64,000 nt of DNA from Streptomyces noursei (GTDB taxonomy: Bacteria; Actinomycetota; Actinomycetes; Streptomycetales; Streptomycetaceae). Every line of letters begins with the position of its first letter. The first letter of the stretch is position 1. The notes beneath the pieces are model-generated. The model was given only the letters and a program-made list of their open reading frames with translations. It was not told where the DNA came from and did no database searches. The translations under genes were made by a program, and so were the position numbers. Of the stretch, positions 54,891-63,528 are shown in pieces. The stretch covers positions 131,517 to 195,516 of the forward strand of contig NZ_LWBU01000090.1 of the NCBI RefSeq assembly GCF_001646665.1. Reading direction: 5' to 3'.

Positions 54891-56279
54891 GGGCGGATCG
54901 TCGCCGGACTCGCCGACTGGATCGCGACGGCGGCCCCCGGCGCCCGGCTGCCCTCCACCCGGGCACTCGTCGCCCGGTACGGGGCGAGCCCGGTCACCGT
55001 GCAGAAGGCGCTGCGCACCCTGGCGGCCCGCGGCATGGTGGAGAGCCGGCCCGGGGTGGGCACCTTCGTCCGGGCCGTCCGGGTGGCGCGGCCGAACGAC
55101 CACGGCTGGCAGACGGCGGCGCTCGGGGCGCCGCAGCACCGGATCCCGCACCTGTCCCCGGCGCTGCGGACGTACCCCAACGACGTGATCGCGCTGCACT
55201 CGGGCTACCCGGACCGCGAACTGCTGCCCGAGCGCCTCGTCCGCGCCGCGTTCACCCGGGCGGCGCGCGGCGACGCCGCCGTGAGCCGCCCGCCGGCCGC
55301 GGGGCTGCCCGAGCTGCAGTCCTGGTTCGCGGCCGAGCTGGGCGCCGCGATGCCCGCCGGGCTCGCACCCCCGGCCCCGAGCGACGTGGTCGTCTTCCCC
55401 GGCAGCCAGAGCGGGCTCAGCACGGTCTTCCGGGCGGTCGTCGGAGCGGGCCGCCCGCTGCTGGTGGAGTCGCCCACCTACTGGGGCGCGATGCTCGCCG
55501 CCGCGCTCACGGGCGTACAGCTCGTCCCGGTCCCCAGCGGCACGCACGGCCCCGACCCCGACGCCCTGGAGCGGGCGTTCGAGCAGACCGGGGCGCGGGC
55601 GTTCTACGCGCAGCCCGCCTTCGCCAACCCCACCGGTGCCCTCTGGTCGCCGGACCTGGCCGACCGGGTCCTCGGCATCGTCCGCGCGCACGGCGCGTTC
55701 CTGATCGAGGACGACTGGGCGCACGACTTCGGGATCGACGCCGAAGCGGTGCCGCTCGCCGCCCGGGACGACAGCGGGCACGTCATCCACCTGCGGTCCC
55801 TGACCAAGAGCGTCTCGCCGACCGTCCGCATCGCCGCCGTCACCGCGCGCGGCCCGGTCCGCGAGCGCGTCCTCGCCGACGCCCAGGCCGAGTCGATGTA
55901 CGTGAGCGGCATCCTCCAGGCGGTCGCCCTCGACGTCGTCACCCAGCCCGCCTGGCGCACCCACCTGCGCAGCCTGCGCCACCAGCTCGCCGCCCGCCGC
56001 GACCTGCTCGTCGGCGCGCTCCACGAGCACGTGCCGGCCGCCGGCCCGGTGGCGGTCCCCCCGGGCGGTCTCAACCTGTGGGTGCGGCTGCCGGACGCCA
56101 CCGACCTGACCCGGCTCGTCCGGGACTGCGAGACCGCCGGGGTGATCATCGCCCACGGCAACGCCTGGTTCCCCGCCGAACCGACCGGGGCGTACCTGCG
56201 GCTCAACTACGCCGGCCCGCATCCCGGCGCCTTCCCCGAGGGCGCCCGCGCCATCGGCCGGGCGCTCGCCGGGCAGTAG
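54873..56279 (+). CDS. MocR/PdxR-type regulator (GntR HTH + aminotransferase-like domain)
   Basis: A 468-residue MocR-family regulator. The N-terminal winged HTH shows LPSTRALVARYGASPVTVQKALRTLAARGMVESRPGVGTFV. The remaining ~370 residues are a fold-type I aminotransferase-like domain with PGSQSGLSTVFRAVV, ESPTYWGAMLAA, YAQPAFANPTG, DDWAHDFG and HLRSLTKSVSPTVRI, where the Lys of LTKS is the PLP-binding residue. These proteins sense PLP or amine ligands rather than catalyse. Its ATG overlaps the divergent transporter start, so it probably controls that gene and itself. Confidence 0.93.
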   Translation: MDNDSSGRIVAGLADWIATAAPGARLPSTRALVARYGASPVTVQKALRTLAARGMVESRPGVGTFVRAVRVARPNDHGWQTAALGAPQHRIPHLSPALRTYPNDVIALHSGYPDRELLPERLVRAAFTRAARGDAAVSRPPAAGLPELQSWFAAELGAAMPAGLAPPAPSDVVVFPGSQSGLSTVFRAVVGAGRPLLVESPTYWGAMLAAALTGVQLVPVPSGTHGPDPDALERAFEQTGARAFYAQPAFANPTGALWSPDLADRVLGIVRAHGAFLIEDDWAHDFGIDAEAVPLAARDDSGHVIHLRSLTKSVSPTVRIAAVTARGPVRERVLADAQAESMYVSGILQAVALDVVTQPAWRTHLRSLRHQLAARRDLLVGALHEHVPAAGPVAVPPGGLNLWVRLPDATDLTRLVRDCETAGVIIAHGNAWFPAEPTGAYLRLNYAGPHPGAFPEGARAIGRALAGQ

Positions 56280-56319
56280 CGGGCGCTCGCGGGGCGGCCG
56301 GCGCACCACCGGGCCGGCG

Positions 56320-57594
56320 TCAGCCCTCGTCGTACCCCTCGTCCGGGCCGCCCGCCGCGCCGGTGGGCAGCGCGGGCGGGGTGTAGGAGCGCAGGGGGCG
56401 GGCCGCCGGGTCGGGGCGGACCGCGCCGAGGAGCGGGTTCGCGGCGAGGGGGGAGACCTTGACGCGGGCGCCGGGGCGCGGGGCCTGGATGACCAGACCG
56501 TCACCGAGGTAGATCGCCACGTGCGTCGCCCGGGGGAAGTAGACCACCAGGTCGCCGGGGCGCAGGGAGCGCAGCGGCACCTTGGGGAGCGTGCGCCACT
56601 GCTCCTGGCTGGTGCGGGGGATGGCGCGGCCCGCCTTCGCCCACGCGCGGGAGGTGAGCCCCGAGCAGTCGAAGGACTCCGGGCCCTCGGCACCCCACAC
56701 GTACGGCTTGCCGATCTGCTCGGCGGCGTACTCCAGGGCCTCTTCGCCCAGGCCGGAGGGGGCGCGGGCGCCCTCCAGCTCACCGGTGGCGAGGAGTTCG
56801 CGCTGGGCGTCGGCCGTCTCGGCCTCCTCCAGGGCGGACAGCTCCTCGACCTCGTCGTCCGAGAGCGCGGCGAGCGTCTCCTCGACCTCCTTGAGCCGGG
56901 CCGTCACCTCGTCGCGGGCCTTCCTCCGCTGCGCGGCGAGCGTCTGCTCCCGGTCCAGCGCCCTGCGGGACGCCGTGGCGAGCTGGTCGGCCCGCTTCTC
57001 GCCCTTCCGCAGCCGGGCCACCGTCGCCGCCCGCTCGCGGGCCGCGCGGCGCAGCACCCGGTGCTGGTCGAGGGCGTGTTCGGGGTCGCGGGCGAGCAGC
57101 AGCCGCAGGGAGGAGGAGAAGTCGGTGCGGCCCTGGTACTGGGCGCGGGCGAGCCGCCCGGCGTCCGCCCGGGCGTCGGCGAGGGAGTCGCGGGTCCGCG
57201 TCAGGTCGCCGGTGAGCCTCCTGGTCTCGGCGGTGAGCGCCTTCAGCTCCTCCTCGGCGGCGTTGTACGTCTCGGTCGCCTCCTCCGCCTCCTGGTAGAG
57301 CGTGCGCAGCTGGGCCAGCAGTGCGGGAACGGTGGACGGGCCGGCCGGTACCGGTCCGGCGGGGCCGGTCGTCTCCGGGGCGGCCGTCTCGGGGCCGGTC
57401 GTCTCCGGGTCGGCGGCCGCCGGGCCGGACGGTTCGGGTCCGGCAGGGCCGGACGCCTCGGGCGCGGTCGGACCGGACGGCTCGGGGGCGGCGGCCGGGT
57501 CGGCCGGCCCGGGCGCCGCGGCAGCGGGCAGGGCGGGCAGCGCGGCGGCCAGCAGGGCGGCCACGCAGATGCTCCGCAGCAGTCTTCCTGACAT
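56320..57594 (-). CDS. Secreted NlpC/P60 peptidoglycan hydrolase
   Basis: A 424-residue secreted endopeptidase that should cleave cell-wall peptide stems. A signal peptide (LLRSICVAALLAAALPALPAAAA) and a Pro/Ala/Gly-rich linker to about residue 88 precede a long coiled coil (about 90-270). The NlpC/P60 domain (about 290-400) has the catalytic Cys in ESFDCSGLTSRAW and His in RATHVAIYLGDG. Similar proteins (RpfA, SwlA types) act in spore germination and growth. The ATG at 57594 lies 7 nt after GGAGG, which sits in the stem of a hairpin. Confidence 0.92.
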   Translation of the reverse strand: MSGRLLRSICVAALLAAALPALPAAAAPGPADPAAAPEPSGPTAPEASGPAGPEPSGPAAADPETTGPETAAPETTGPAGPVPAGPSTVPALLAQLRTLYQEAEEATETYNAAEEELKALTAETRRLTGDLTRTRDSLADARADAGRLARAQYQGRTDFSSSLRLLLARDPEHALDQHRVLRRAARERAATVARLRKGEKRADQLATASRRALDREQTLAAQRRKARDEVTARLKEVEETLAALSDDEVEELSALEEAETADAQRELLATGELEGARAPSGLGEEALEYAAEQIGKPYVWGAEGPESFDCSGLTSRAWAKAGRAIPRTSQEQWRTLPKVPLRSLRPGDLVVYFPRATHVAIYLGDGLVIQAPRPGARVKVSPLAANPLLGAVRPDPAARPLRSYTPPALPTGAAGGPDEGYDEG

Positions 57595-57601
57595 GTCATC
57601 A

Positions 57602-57627
57602 CCTCCGCCCTCATCATGGGGCGGAGG
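57602..57627 (-). promoter_or_regulatory. Hairpin covering the ribosome-binding site of the P60 gene
   Basis: In the mRNA (minus strand) CCTCCGCCC and GGGCGGAGG form a perfect 9-bp stem with an 8-nt loop; the second arm contains the GGAGG that lies 7 nt before the ATG. The stem would hide the ribosome-binding site, so it may be a translational switch or thermometer. I do not recognise a riboswitch aptamer upstream. Confidence 0.55.
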
Positions 57628-57692
57628 ATGGTATGACAAGCGTATTAAGTGTGTGGATGGGGGGATCGCCCCCCCAGGGTCACCCGTCCTGG

Positions 57693-60170
57693 CTACTCCA
57701 CCGGCAGCCCGTAGAACATGCGGCCCCGGCGCACGACCACTCCCGCCGCACCCGCGACCGACACCGAGTACGCCGCCGAGGAGTTCCCGCCGCCCGGCGC
57801 CCGGACACCGGCGTCCTGGAACTTCCACAACCGCCGCCCGTCGCCCGCCCCGAACGCCGTGACCTGCGCGCCGTCCGCCGCGAACAGGGTCCGCCCGCCG
57901 GGGCCGACGGTCACCTCCGGGACGTCACCGCCCGCCGTCGCCTCCGTGCCGCGCCGCCAGCGCGCCCGGCCGGTCGCGGCGTCGACCGCGTGCACGTTCT
58001 GGTCGCGGTCGGCGACGAACAGCGTGCCGCCCGCCACCCGGGCTCGCCCGAAGGCGGCGGTGCCCGGAAGCTGCCACAGCGGTCTGCGGGTACCGGTGTC
58101 GAAGGCGTACAGGCCGGTCCCCGCCGCCGTGTACAGCCGCCCCGACTCGTCCCCCGACACCGCGCCGCCCGGGCGGGCCGCGCCGAACGGCCGGAACCAC
58201 CGGCGGGCGCCGGTGGCCCGGTCGTGCGCGTGGAACACGGCCAGCCCCTTGGCGGCCTTGACCTGAGCGGCCGTCAGCGAGGCCGGGTCCTGGCGCACGA
58301 CCAGCATGTCCGGCCGCAGGGCGAGGACCTCGTGGACGGGGGTGCGCGGGGCGCGGCCGTCGGGCACCTGGATCCGCCACAGTTCCTCGGCCCGTGCCGT
58401 GTCGTAGGCGAAGAGGTACGTCCGGGACGCGGCCGTGCCGGTGAACCAGACGACCGTGCCGGAGCTCCCGGCGACCGAGGACAGGCGCACGCCGGCCGGG
58501 TACGGCAGCGGCCTGCCGACCGTGCCGTCCGACCCGGAGACGGGACGGAACCCGTCGGCGCCGGCGACCAGCAGCCGGCCGTCCGCGAAGGTCAGGGCCC
58601 GGTGCGCGGAGGGGGCCCCGGCCGCCTGCCAGAGGCGCTTGCCGGTTGTCAGGTCGACGGCCGTGGTGTGGGCGTCGGTCGTGAGGACCAGGGCCCGGTC
58701 CCGCCAGACGGCGGCGTGCAGCGTCGAGCGGGCGGTGGCCGGGTGCTCGTGGGCCCAGCGGGGCCGCGGCGGCACCCCGGGGACGGCCGGGCGGGGCCGG
58801 GCGGCGGGCCGGGCGTCGGTACGCGGCGGCTCGGCGTCCCCGGACGCGAACGCGAGGACGCCCCCGCCGCCGAGGACGGCGCCGGTCACCCCGGCGGCCA
58901 GCCCGGTCAGCAGCCCCCGCCGGGAGGGCCCCGCGCCCCGCCCGGGGGAGCCGGCCGAGGGGGCGGAGGGTGCGGAGGGGGCGGAGACGCCGGCGGCGGC
59001 CGGCAGCGCGGGCACCGGCGCCGGGGCGGGGAGCGCGGGTGCCGGGACCGGGAGCAGGGCCGGTACGGGCGCCGGGGCCTGCGGGGCGGGCGGCAGCGGC
59101 AGGGGCGGCGGCACCGGGGCGGCGGCCGCGGAGGGGCGCGGCACCGGGGCGGCGGCCGCGGAGGGGCGCGGCACCACGGGTCCGGCGGTGGCCGCCGTGT
59201 CCGCCGCCGTGCCCCGCCGGGCCTGCCTCCCCACGCGCACGGTCCGCCCGTCGGTGTCCTCGTCGTCCGGCGCCGGCAGGGCCGCCACCCGCGCCGCCTG
59301 CGCGTCGAGCGCCTCGATGAGCGGGTCCGGGAGCCAGCCGCCGCGGGCCAGCGCGGCCGCGCCCTCCAGCGCCAGGGCCGCGGCGGCCTCCCCGGCGCCG
59401 GGGCGGTCCTCCGGGGCCTTGGCCAGGCACCGGGCGATCAGCGGGCGCAGGTCCTCCGGGACGGCGCCCAGGGCCGGTTCGGCGTCCGCGATGGCGTCCG
59501 CGTCCGCCAGCGGAGGGGTGCCGGTCGCGGCGTACGCCAGCAGCAGCCCGAGCACGAAGACGTCCGACGGCGGGCCCGGCTCGTGGCCGGCGGCCTGCTC
59601 GGGCGTGAGGTAGCCGAGCCGTACCGACAGCTGCCCGCCCGCCCGCGCCTGTGCCGCCTCCGCCGCGCCCAGCGCCCCGAACGCGGTGAGCCGCGGACCG
59701 TCGGCCGCCAGCAGCACGGTGCCGGGTGCGAGCCCGTGCAGCACGGCGCCGGTGGCGTGCACCCGCGCCAGCGTCTCGGCGAGGCCCGCGCCCAGCACCC
59801 GCACCGCCCGCGCGGGCAGCGGCCCGGCGAGGGCGACCGCTTCGCCGAGGGTGAGCGCCGGTACGTACGGGGTCGCCGTCCAGGGCAGCGGTCCCCCGAC
59901 GGAGACCTCCAGCGGCTCGGGCACCCAGCCCCCCGCCAGCCGCTCGGCCGTGCGGGCCTCGGCGGCGAACCGGCGCCTGAAGGCGGGCAGTTCCGCGAGC
60001 GAGGCGCGCGGGGCGGTGATCACCACCGGGGTGCCGTCTCCGCCCCGGGCGAGGTAGCGCACCGCGCTCGCCGACTCCCGCAGCCGCGCCAGCACGGTGT
60101 ACGGCCCGCACCGGCGGGGGTCATCGTCCCGCAGCGGTCCGATCGGCTGAAGCGGCGACGACGATCCCAT
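57693..60170 (-). CDS. Pseudokinase fused to PQQ-like beta-propeller
   Basis: An 825-residue protein. Residues about 20-280 have the serine/threonine kinase fold (PYTVLARLRESASAVRYLA; FRRRFAAEARTAERL; GYLTPEQAAGHEPGPPSDVFVLGLLLAYAATG), but the catalytic features are lost: the VAxK lysine is in PVVITAP, the HRDLKPxN loop reads HGLAPGT, and DFG reads AFG. A Pro/Ala-rich linker (290-410) with a tandem repeat leads to RRGLLTGLAAGVTGAVLGGGG, a membrane segment. The C-terminal part (about 465-825) is a PQQ-like propeller (ALVLTTDAHTTAVDLTTGKRLW, TGLYAFDTGTRRPLWQL). The propeller should be extracellular. Confidence 0.88.
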   Translation of the reverse strand: MGSSSPLQPIGPLRDDDPRRCGPYTVLARLRESASAVRYLARGGDGTPVVITAPRASLAELPAFRRRFAAEARTAERLAGGWVPEPLEVSVGGPLPWTATPYVPALTLGEAVALAGPLPARAVRVLGAGLAETLARVHATGAVLHGLAPGTVLLAADGPRLTAFGALGAAEAAQARAGGQLSVRLGYLTPEQAAGHEPGPPSDVFVLGLLLAYAATGTPPLADADAIADAEPALGAVPEDLRPLIARCLAKAPEDRPGAGEAAAALALEGAAALARGGWLPDPLIEALDAQAARVAALPAPDDEDTDGRTVRVGRQARRGTAADTAATAGPVVPRPSAAAAPVPRPSAAAAPVPPPLPLPPAPQAPAPVPALLPVPAPALPAPAPVPALPAAAGVSAPSAPSAPSAGSPGRGAGPSRRGLLTGLAAGVTGAVLGGGGVLAFASGDAEPPRTDARPAARPRPAVPGVPPRPRWAHEHPATARSTLHAAVWRDRALVLTTDAHTTAVDLTTGKRLWQAAGAPSAHRALTFADGRLLVAGADGFRPVSGSDGTVGRPLPYPAGVRLSSVAGSSGTVVWFTGTAASRTYLFAYDTARAEELWRIQVPDGRAPRTPVHEVLALRPDMLVVRQDPASLTAAQVKAAKGLAVFHAHDRATGARRWFRPFGAARPGGAVSGDESGRLYTAAGTGLYAFDTGTRRPLWQLPGTAAFGRARVAGGTLFVADRDQNVHAVDAATGRARWRRGTEATAGGDVPEVTVGPGGRTLFAADGAQVTAFGAGDGRRLWKFQDAGVRAPGGGNSSAAYSVSVAGAAGVVVRRGRMFYGLPVE
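59111..59170. repeat. 30-bp tandem repeat in pseudokinase linker
   Basis: Two perfect copies, 59111-59140 and 59141-59170, encode PRPSAAAAPV twice in the linker before the membrane segment. Confidence 0.92.
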
Positions 60171-60233
60171 GCGGAAGCTCCCCCTCGGGCGGCGCTGCGG
60201 CGCTGCGGCGCGACGGCACGAATGTCCGTGATC

Positions 60234-60500
60234 CTACGGCTTCCGTGACCAGGGCCACTTCAGCTCGCGCCGCTCGCGGCCCTCGGGGGCGTACTCGTAC
60301 TTCCAGCCGCGCTGGAGCCCGAGGCGCTTGGTGTGGCCGGAGGGGACGCGGCGGTAGGCGTGGACGGCCGGCGGGCCGCCGTCCTCGGCCGGGACGGGCA
60401 CCGTGTACCACTTGGGCGGGTGGCCGGTGGGGCCGGTCAGCACCGGCAGGACCCGGCCGTCCAGGGGGCCGCCGCTGAAGGGCGTGTTCTCGCTTCGCAC
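60234..60500 (-). CDS. Conserved hypothetical protein
   Basis: An 88-residue protein with a conserved N-terminal [13 protein letters not shown] motif and a C-terminal [19 protein letters not shown] stretch rich in aromatic and basic residues. Similar short proteins are frequent in Streptomyces; I do not know their function. The start is a GTG at 60500 preceded only by a G-run. It lies 63 bp upstream of the pseudokinase gene on the same strand. Confidence 0.7.
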   Translation of the reverse strand: MRSENTPFSGGPLDGRVLPVLTGPTGHPPKWYTVPVPAEDGGPPAVHAYRRVPSGHTKRLGLQRGWKYEYAPEGRERRELKWPWSRKP

Positions 60501-60521
60501 GCCCCCAGTCTCACACCACGC

Positions 60522-61250
60522 TCACAGCAGGTGCGCGGCGTCGCCCACCACGGGGACCACGGCGCGGGCCAGGGTGCCCACCGGCCCCTCGGGCCGCTCC
60601 TGCGCCAGCAGCGCCGCCACGGCGCCCGCCGTCTGCTCGTCGGTCGCGGCGGTCGCCGTGAGCAGCGCGACCAGGTGGTCGACGAGCCAGGCACGCAGTT
60701 CGGGGGCCGGCGGCCGCTTGTCCTCGTCCAGCCAGATGAGGGACGCCGCCTCGACCGCCGCGATCCAGGTCCGCACCATCATCCGCAGCCTGGGCCCGGG
60801 GTCCGGCACGCCCAGGTGCAGCAGGATCTGCTCGGCGGCCGCGCGCCGCACCTCGTCCACGATCGCGGTCGTACGGGAGGTCTCGGCGACGCTGCCGCCC
60901 TGGAGGAGGGCGCTGAACCCGGTGTCGTGCCCGTCGACGAACGCCAGGTACCGGTCGAGGACGCGGGCGAGCCGCTCGGTGGGCGGGCCCACCGGCGGCT
61001 CGGCGAAGCACAGCTCCAGCTCGTGGGCGGCCGAGCGCAGCGCGGCCTCGTACAACTCCTGCTTGCCGCCGGCGAAGTACCGGTACACGAGGGGCCGCGA
61101 GACACCGGCCGCCTCGGCGACGTCGTCGAGCGACACCTCCTCCGGCGCCCGGTGCGCGAAGAGCGAGAGGGCGACGCGGAGGAGCTGGGTCCGGCGCTCC
61201 TCGACGCTGAGCCGTCGGTACGCGGGTGCGGGCGAGGCGGCACTGGTCAT
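60522..61250 (-). CDS. TetR-family transcriptional regulator
   Basis: A 242-residue TetR-type regulator. The DNA-binding domain is clear: RRTQLLRVALSLFAHRAPEEVSLDDVAEAAGVSRPLVYRYFAGGKQELYEAAL. The C-terminal ligand domain (about 80-230) has LLQGGSVAETSRTTAIVDEVRRA and a metal- or ligand-contact MVRTWIAAVEAASLIWL region. It follows the AurF-like gene by 42 bp on the same strand, and a dyad in the diiron pair's shared promoter is its likely operator. Confidence 0.93.
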   Translation of the reverse strand: MTSAASPAPAYRRLSVEERRTQLLRVALSLFAHRAPEEVSLDDVAEAAGVSRPLVYRYFAGGKQELYEAALRSAAHELELCFAEPPVGPPTERLARVLDRYLAFVDGHDTGFSALLQGGSVAETSRTTAIVDEVRRAAAEQILLHLGVPDPGPRLRMMVRTWIAAVEAASLIWLDEDKRPPAPELRAWLVDHLVALLTATAATDEQTAGAVAALLAQERPEGPVGTLARAVVPVVGDAAHLL

Positions 61251-61292
61251 GGACGCAGCGTAACTCCGCCCCCCTCCGCCGGGTGCCGGGCC

Positions 61293-62228
61293 TCAGGCGA
61301 GGAGGCCGGAACTCTTCCAGAGCCTGCGGCCCGGGCCGCGCAGCACGCCGATGTCGTCGAGGAAGTCCGTCAGCCGCCGGGCGCCGGACTGCATGACCTC
61401 GCGGCGGTGGCCGCTGGCCTTCACCTGGGCGACCGCCTCGCGCCGGTCGAGGCCGACGTTCTCGTACACCCGCGGGTTGACGAAGCAGACGGAGAAGACG
61501 CGCGCCGCCTCGCCGCAGCTGATGCGGGTGAACTCCTGCTCCCAGCGGGGGGCGGTGACCATCTGGCGCCGCAACTCCTCGCGGGCGTACCGGACGTGCC
61601 GGGCCTCCTCCACCACGTGGATGCGGGTCACTCCGCGCACCAGCGTCTGGACGCGCTCGTCGGGGAAGGTGAGGCGCTGCATCCAGTCGAGGATCTCCTC
61701 GCCGAGCAGCGTCGCCGCGAACGAACCGGGCGTGGTGGACACGGTCTTCAGGACACGTGCCATGTTGTGGTAGACGCGCGGCACCGGGTACGCGGGCGCC
61801 CCGCCCTTCTGGATCATCCTGGCGAACATCATCGAGTGGCGGCACTCGTCCGCTATCTCGGTGAGCGCGTACCGGACGTGGTTGCTGGTGACCGACTTGT
61901 CGTAGATGTGCCGGACGAGCAGCTGCATCAGGATGATCTCGAACCAGATGCCGAGGGAGGCGAGCGAGGCGGCCTCGTGCCGGGCGAGGTCCATCCGCTG
62001 CTCCTCGGACATCCTCCGCCACAGGGGGGTGTCGTAGAGGGAGACCAGCTCCGGCGGCCAGAACCACTTGCCGTCCTCCGGCGGCGCGTCCCAGTCGAGT
62101 TCCTTGTCGGGGTCGAAGGAGTGCTTGGCGGACGACTCGAGCAGCCGCTCCGCGACCTGTTCACGGTCCCGGAGCGGGCCGAGCGCGTCGCGGAGCAGAC
62201 GGATGTCGCGTTCGGACACGGTGGTCAT
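61293..62228 (-). CDS. AurF-family diiron oxygenase
   Basis: A 311-residue ferritin-fold oxygenase of the AurF (p-aminobenzoate N-oxygenase) family. The carboxylate-bridged diiron ligands are visible as ARHEAASLASLG, EIADECRHSMMFARM, LLGEEILDWM and HVVEEARHVRYAREEL. AurF makes nitro groups from arylamines; this relative could oxidise another substrate. No polyketide or aminobenzoate genes are nearby. It is divergent from a second diiron protein and sits in an operon with a TetR regulator. Confidence 0.88.
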   Translation of the reverse strand: MTTVSERDIRLLRDALGPLRDREQVAERLLESSAKHSFDPDKELDWDAPPEDGKWFWPPELVSLYDTPLWRRMSEEQRMDLARHEAASLASLGIWFEIILMQLLVRHIYDKSVTSNHVRYALTEIADECRHSMMFARMIQKGGAPAYPVPRVYHNMARVLKTVSTTPGSFAATLLGEEILDWMQRLTFPDERVQTLVRGVTRIHVVEEARHVRYAREELRRQMVTAPRWEQEFTRISCGEAARVFSVCFVNPRVYENVGLDRREAVAQVKASGHRREVMQSGARRLTDFLDDIGVLRGPGRRLWKSSGLLA

Positions 62229-62273
62229 GGGCGGGGCACCTCGCGCGGTTGGCGTTACCGGTGGTCATCCCTT

Positions 62274-62302
62274 ATAAGACTGCTTGTCAGCAAGGCCGTC
62301 AA
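62274..62302 (-). promoter_or_regulatory. Promoter and candidate TetR operator between diiron genes
   Basis: On the minus strand TTGACG (62302-62297) and TCTTAT (62279-62274), 17 bp apart, fit a promoter for the AurF-like gene. The spacer holds overlapping small dyads, TGCT-TGTC-AGCA (62281-62292) and CTTG-TCAG-CAAG, a likely repressor site. It lies in the 160-bp gap between the two divergent diiron genes. Confidence 0.6.
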
Positions 62303-62388
62303 TCCCCTGTGCCCGACTTGTTGACCCGACGTCTACCAACGTGTGAGCCTGCCAACCACCCGTCCGCGCACAGGCGAAGGAGCCGTCC

Positions 62389-63492
62389 GTGTCGACGCAC
62401 GATCTCTACAGCAATGACCCCAAGGAGTCGGTCTGGCAGGTGCCGGCCACCGGATCGGCGCGTTTCAGCTGGGAGTACGACGACGGCCGCGACCGGCTGC
62501 TGGCCCTGTACCAGAAGGGCAAGGACAAGCAGTGGGACGGCGCCCGGCGCATCGACTGGGACCTGGAGGTCGATCCCTGCGACCCCCTGGGCACCCCCGA
62601 CGAGGCGCTGAGCCTGCACGGAACGCGCCACTGGGCGAAGATGACCGAGAAGGACAAGGGCGAGCTGCGCAAGCACTACGCCTCCTGGCAGTTCAGCCAG
62701 TTCCTCCACGGCGAGCAGGGCGCGATGATCTGCGCCGCCCGGATCGTCGAGTCCGTCCCGGACATGGACGCCAAGTTCTACTCCGCCACCCAGACCATGG
62801 ACGAGGCCCGGCACGCCGAGATCTACGGCCGCTTCCTCCACGAGAAGATCGGGATGCTGTACCCGATCAACGACAACCTCCAGGCCCTGCTGGGCGACAC
62901 CCTGCGCGACTCGCGCTGGGACATGCCCTACCTCGGCATGCAGGTCCTCATCGAGGGCCTCGCGCTCGCCGCGTTCGGGATGATAAGGGACACCACGGAC
63001 AAGCCGCTGCCCAAGCAGATCCTCGCCTACGTCATGCAGGACGAGGCCCGGCACGTCGCCTTCGGCCGCATGGCCCTGCGCGACTACTACCAGCAGCTCA
63101 CCGACGCCGAACGGCGCGAGCGCGAGGAGTTCGTCATCGAGGGCTGCTACCTCATGCGCGACCGGCTGCGCGGCGTCGAGGTGCTGGAGAACTTCGGCAT
63201 CTCCAAGAAGGAGGCGGAGGAGTTCTCGGAGCAGTCGGAGTTCCTGCACCTGTTCCGCAAGCTGCTCTTCAGCCGGATCGTCCCGTGCGTCAAGGACATC
63301 GGCCTGTGGGGCGAGCGGCTCCAGAAGGCGTACGTGGACATGGGCGTCTTCGAGCTGGGCGACTCCAACCTGGACCTGCTGATGACCCAGGACGAGGAGA
63401 TCGCGGAACAGCTCGACCGCGAACGGTTCGCGGCGGAGGAGGCCGAGCGGGTCGCGGAGGTGACGGAGGCCATCGCGGAAGGCGGAGCGTGA
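62389..63492 (+). CDS. Ferritin-like diiron protein
   Basis: A 367-residue protein with an R2/ferritin-like four-helix core. Two DEARH motifs (TMDEARHAEIYG and MQDEARHVAFGRM) together with HGEQGAMI and MQVLIEGLAL provide a complete set of Glu/His diiron ligands. The N-terminal ~90 residues carry a WEYDDGRDRLLALYQKGKDKQW segment. It resembles membrane-independent diiron oxidases/hydroxylases of unknown substrate. The GTG at 62389 lies 6 nt after GAAGGAG. It is divergent from the AurF-like gene and probably under the same TetR. Confidence 0.86.
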   Translation: MSTHDLYSNDPKESVWQVPATGSARFSWEYDDGRDRLLALYQKGKDKQWDGARRIDWDLEVDPCDPLGTPDEALSLHGTRHWAKMTEKDKGELRKHYASWQFSQFLHGEQGAMICAARIVESVPDMDAKFYSATQTMDEARHAEIYGRFLHEKIGMLYPINDNLQALLGDTLRDSRWDMPYLGMQVLIEGLALAAFGMIRDTTDKPLPKQILAYVMQDEARHVAFGRMALRDYYQQLTDAERREREEFVIEGCYLMRDRLRGVEVLENFGISKKEAEEFSEQSEFLHLFRKLLFSRIVPCVKDIGLWGERLQKAYVDMGVFELGDSNLDLLMTQDEEIAEQLDRERFAAEEAERVAEVTEAIAEGGA

Positions 63493-63528
63493 CCGGGCCT
63501 CCCGGCCCCGTGACGTAGCCTGACGGGC

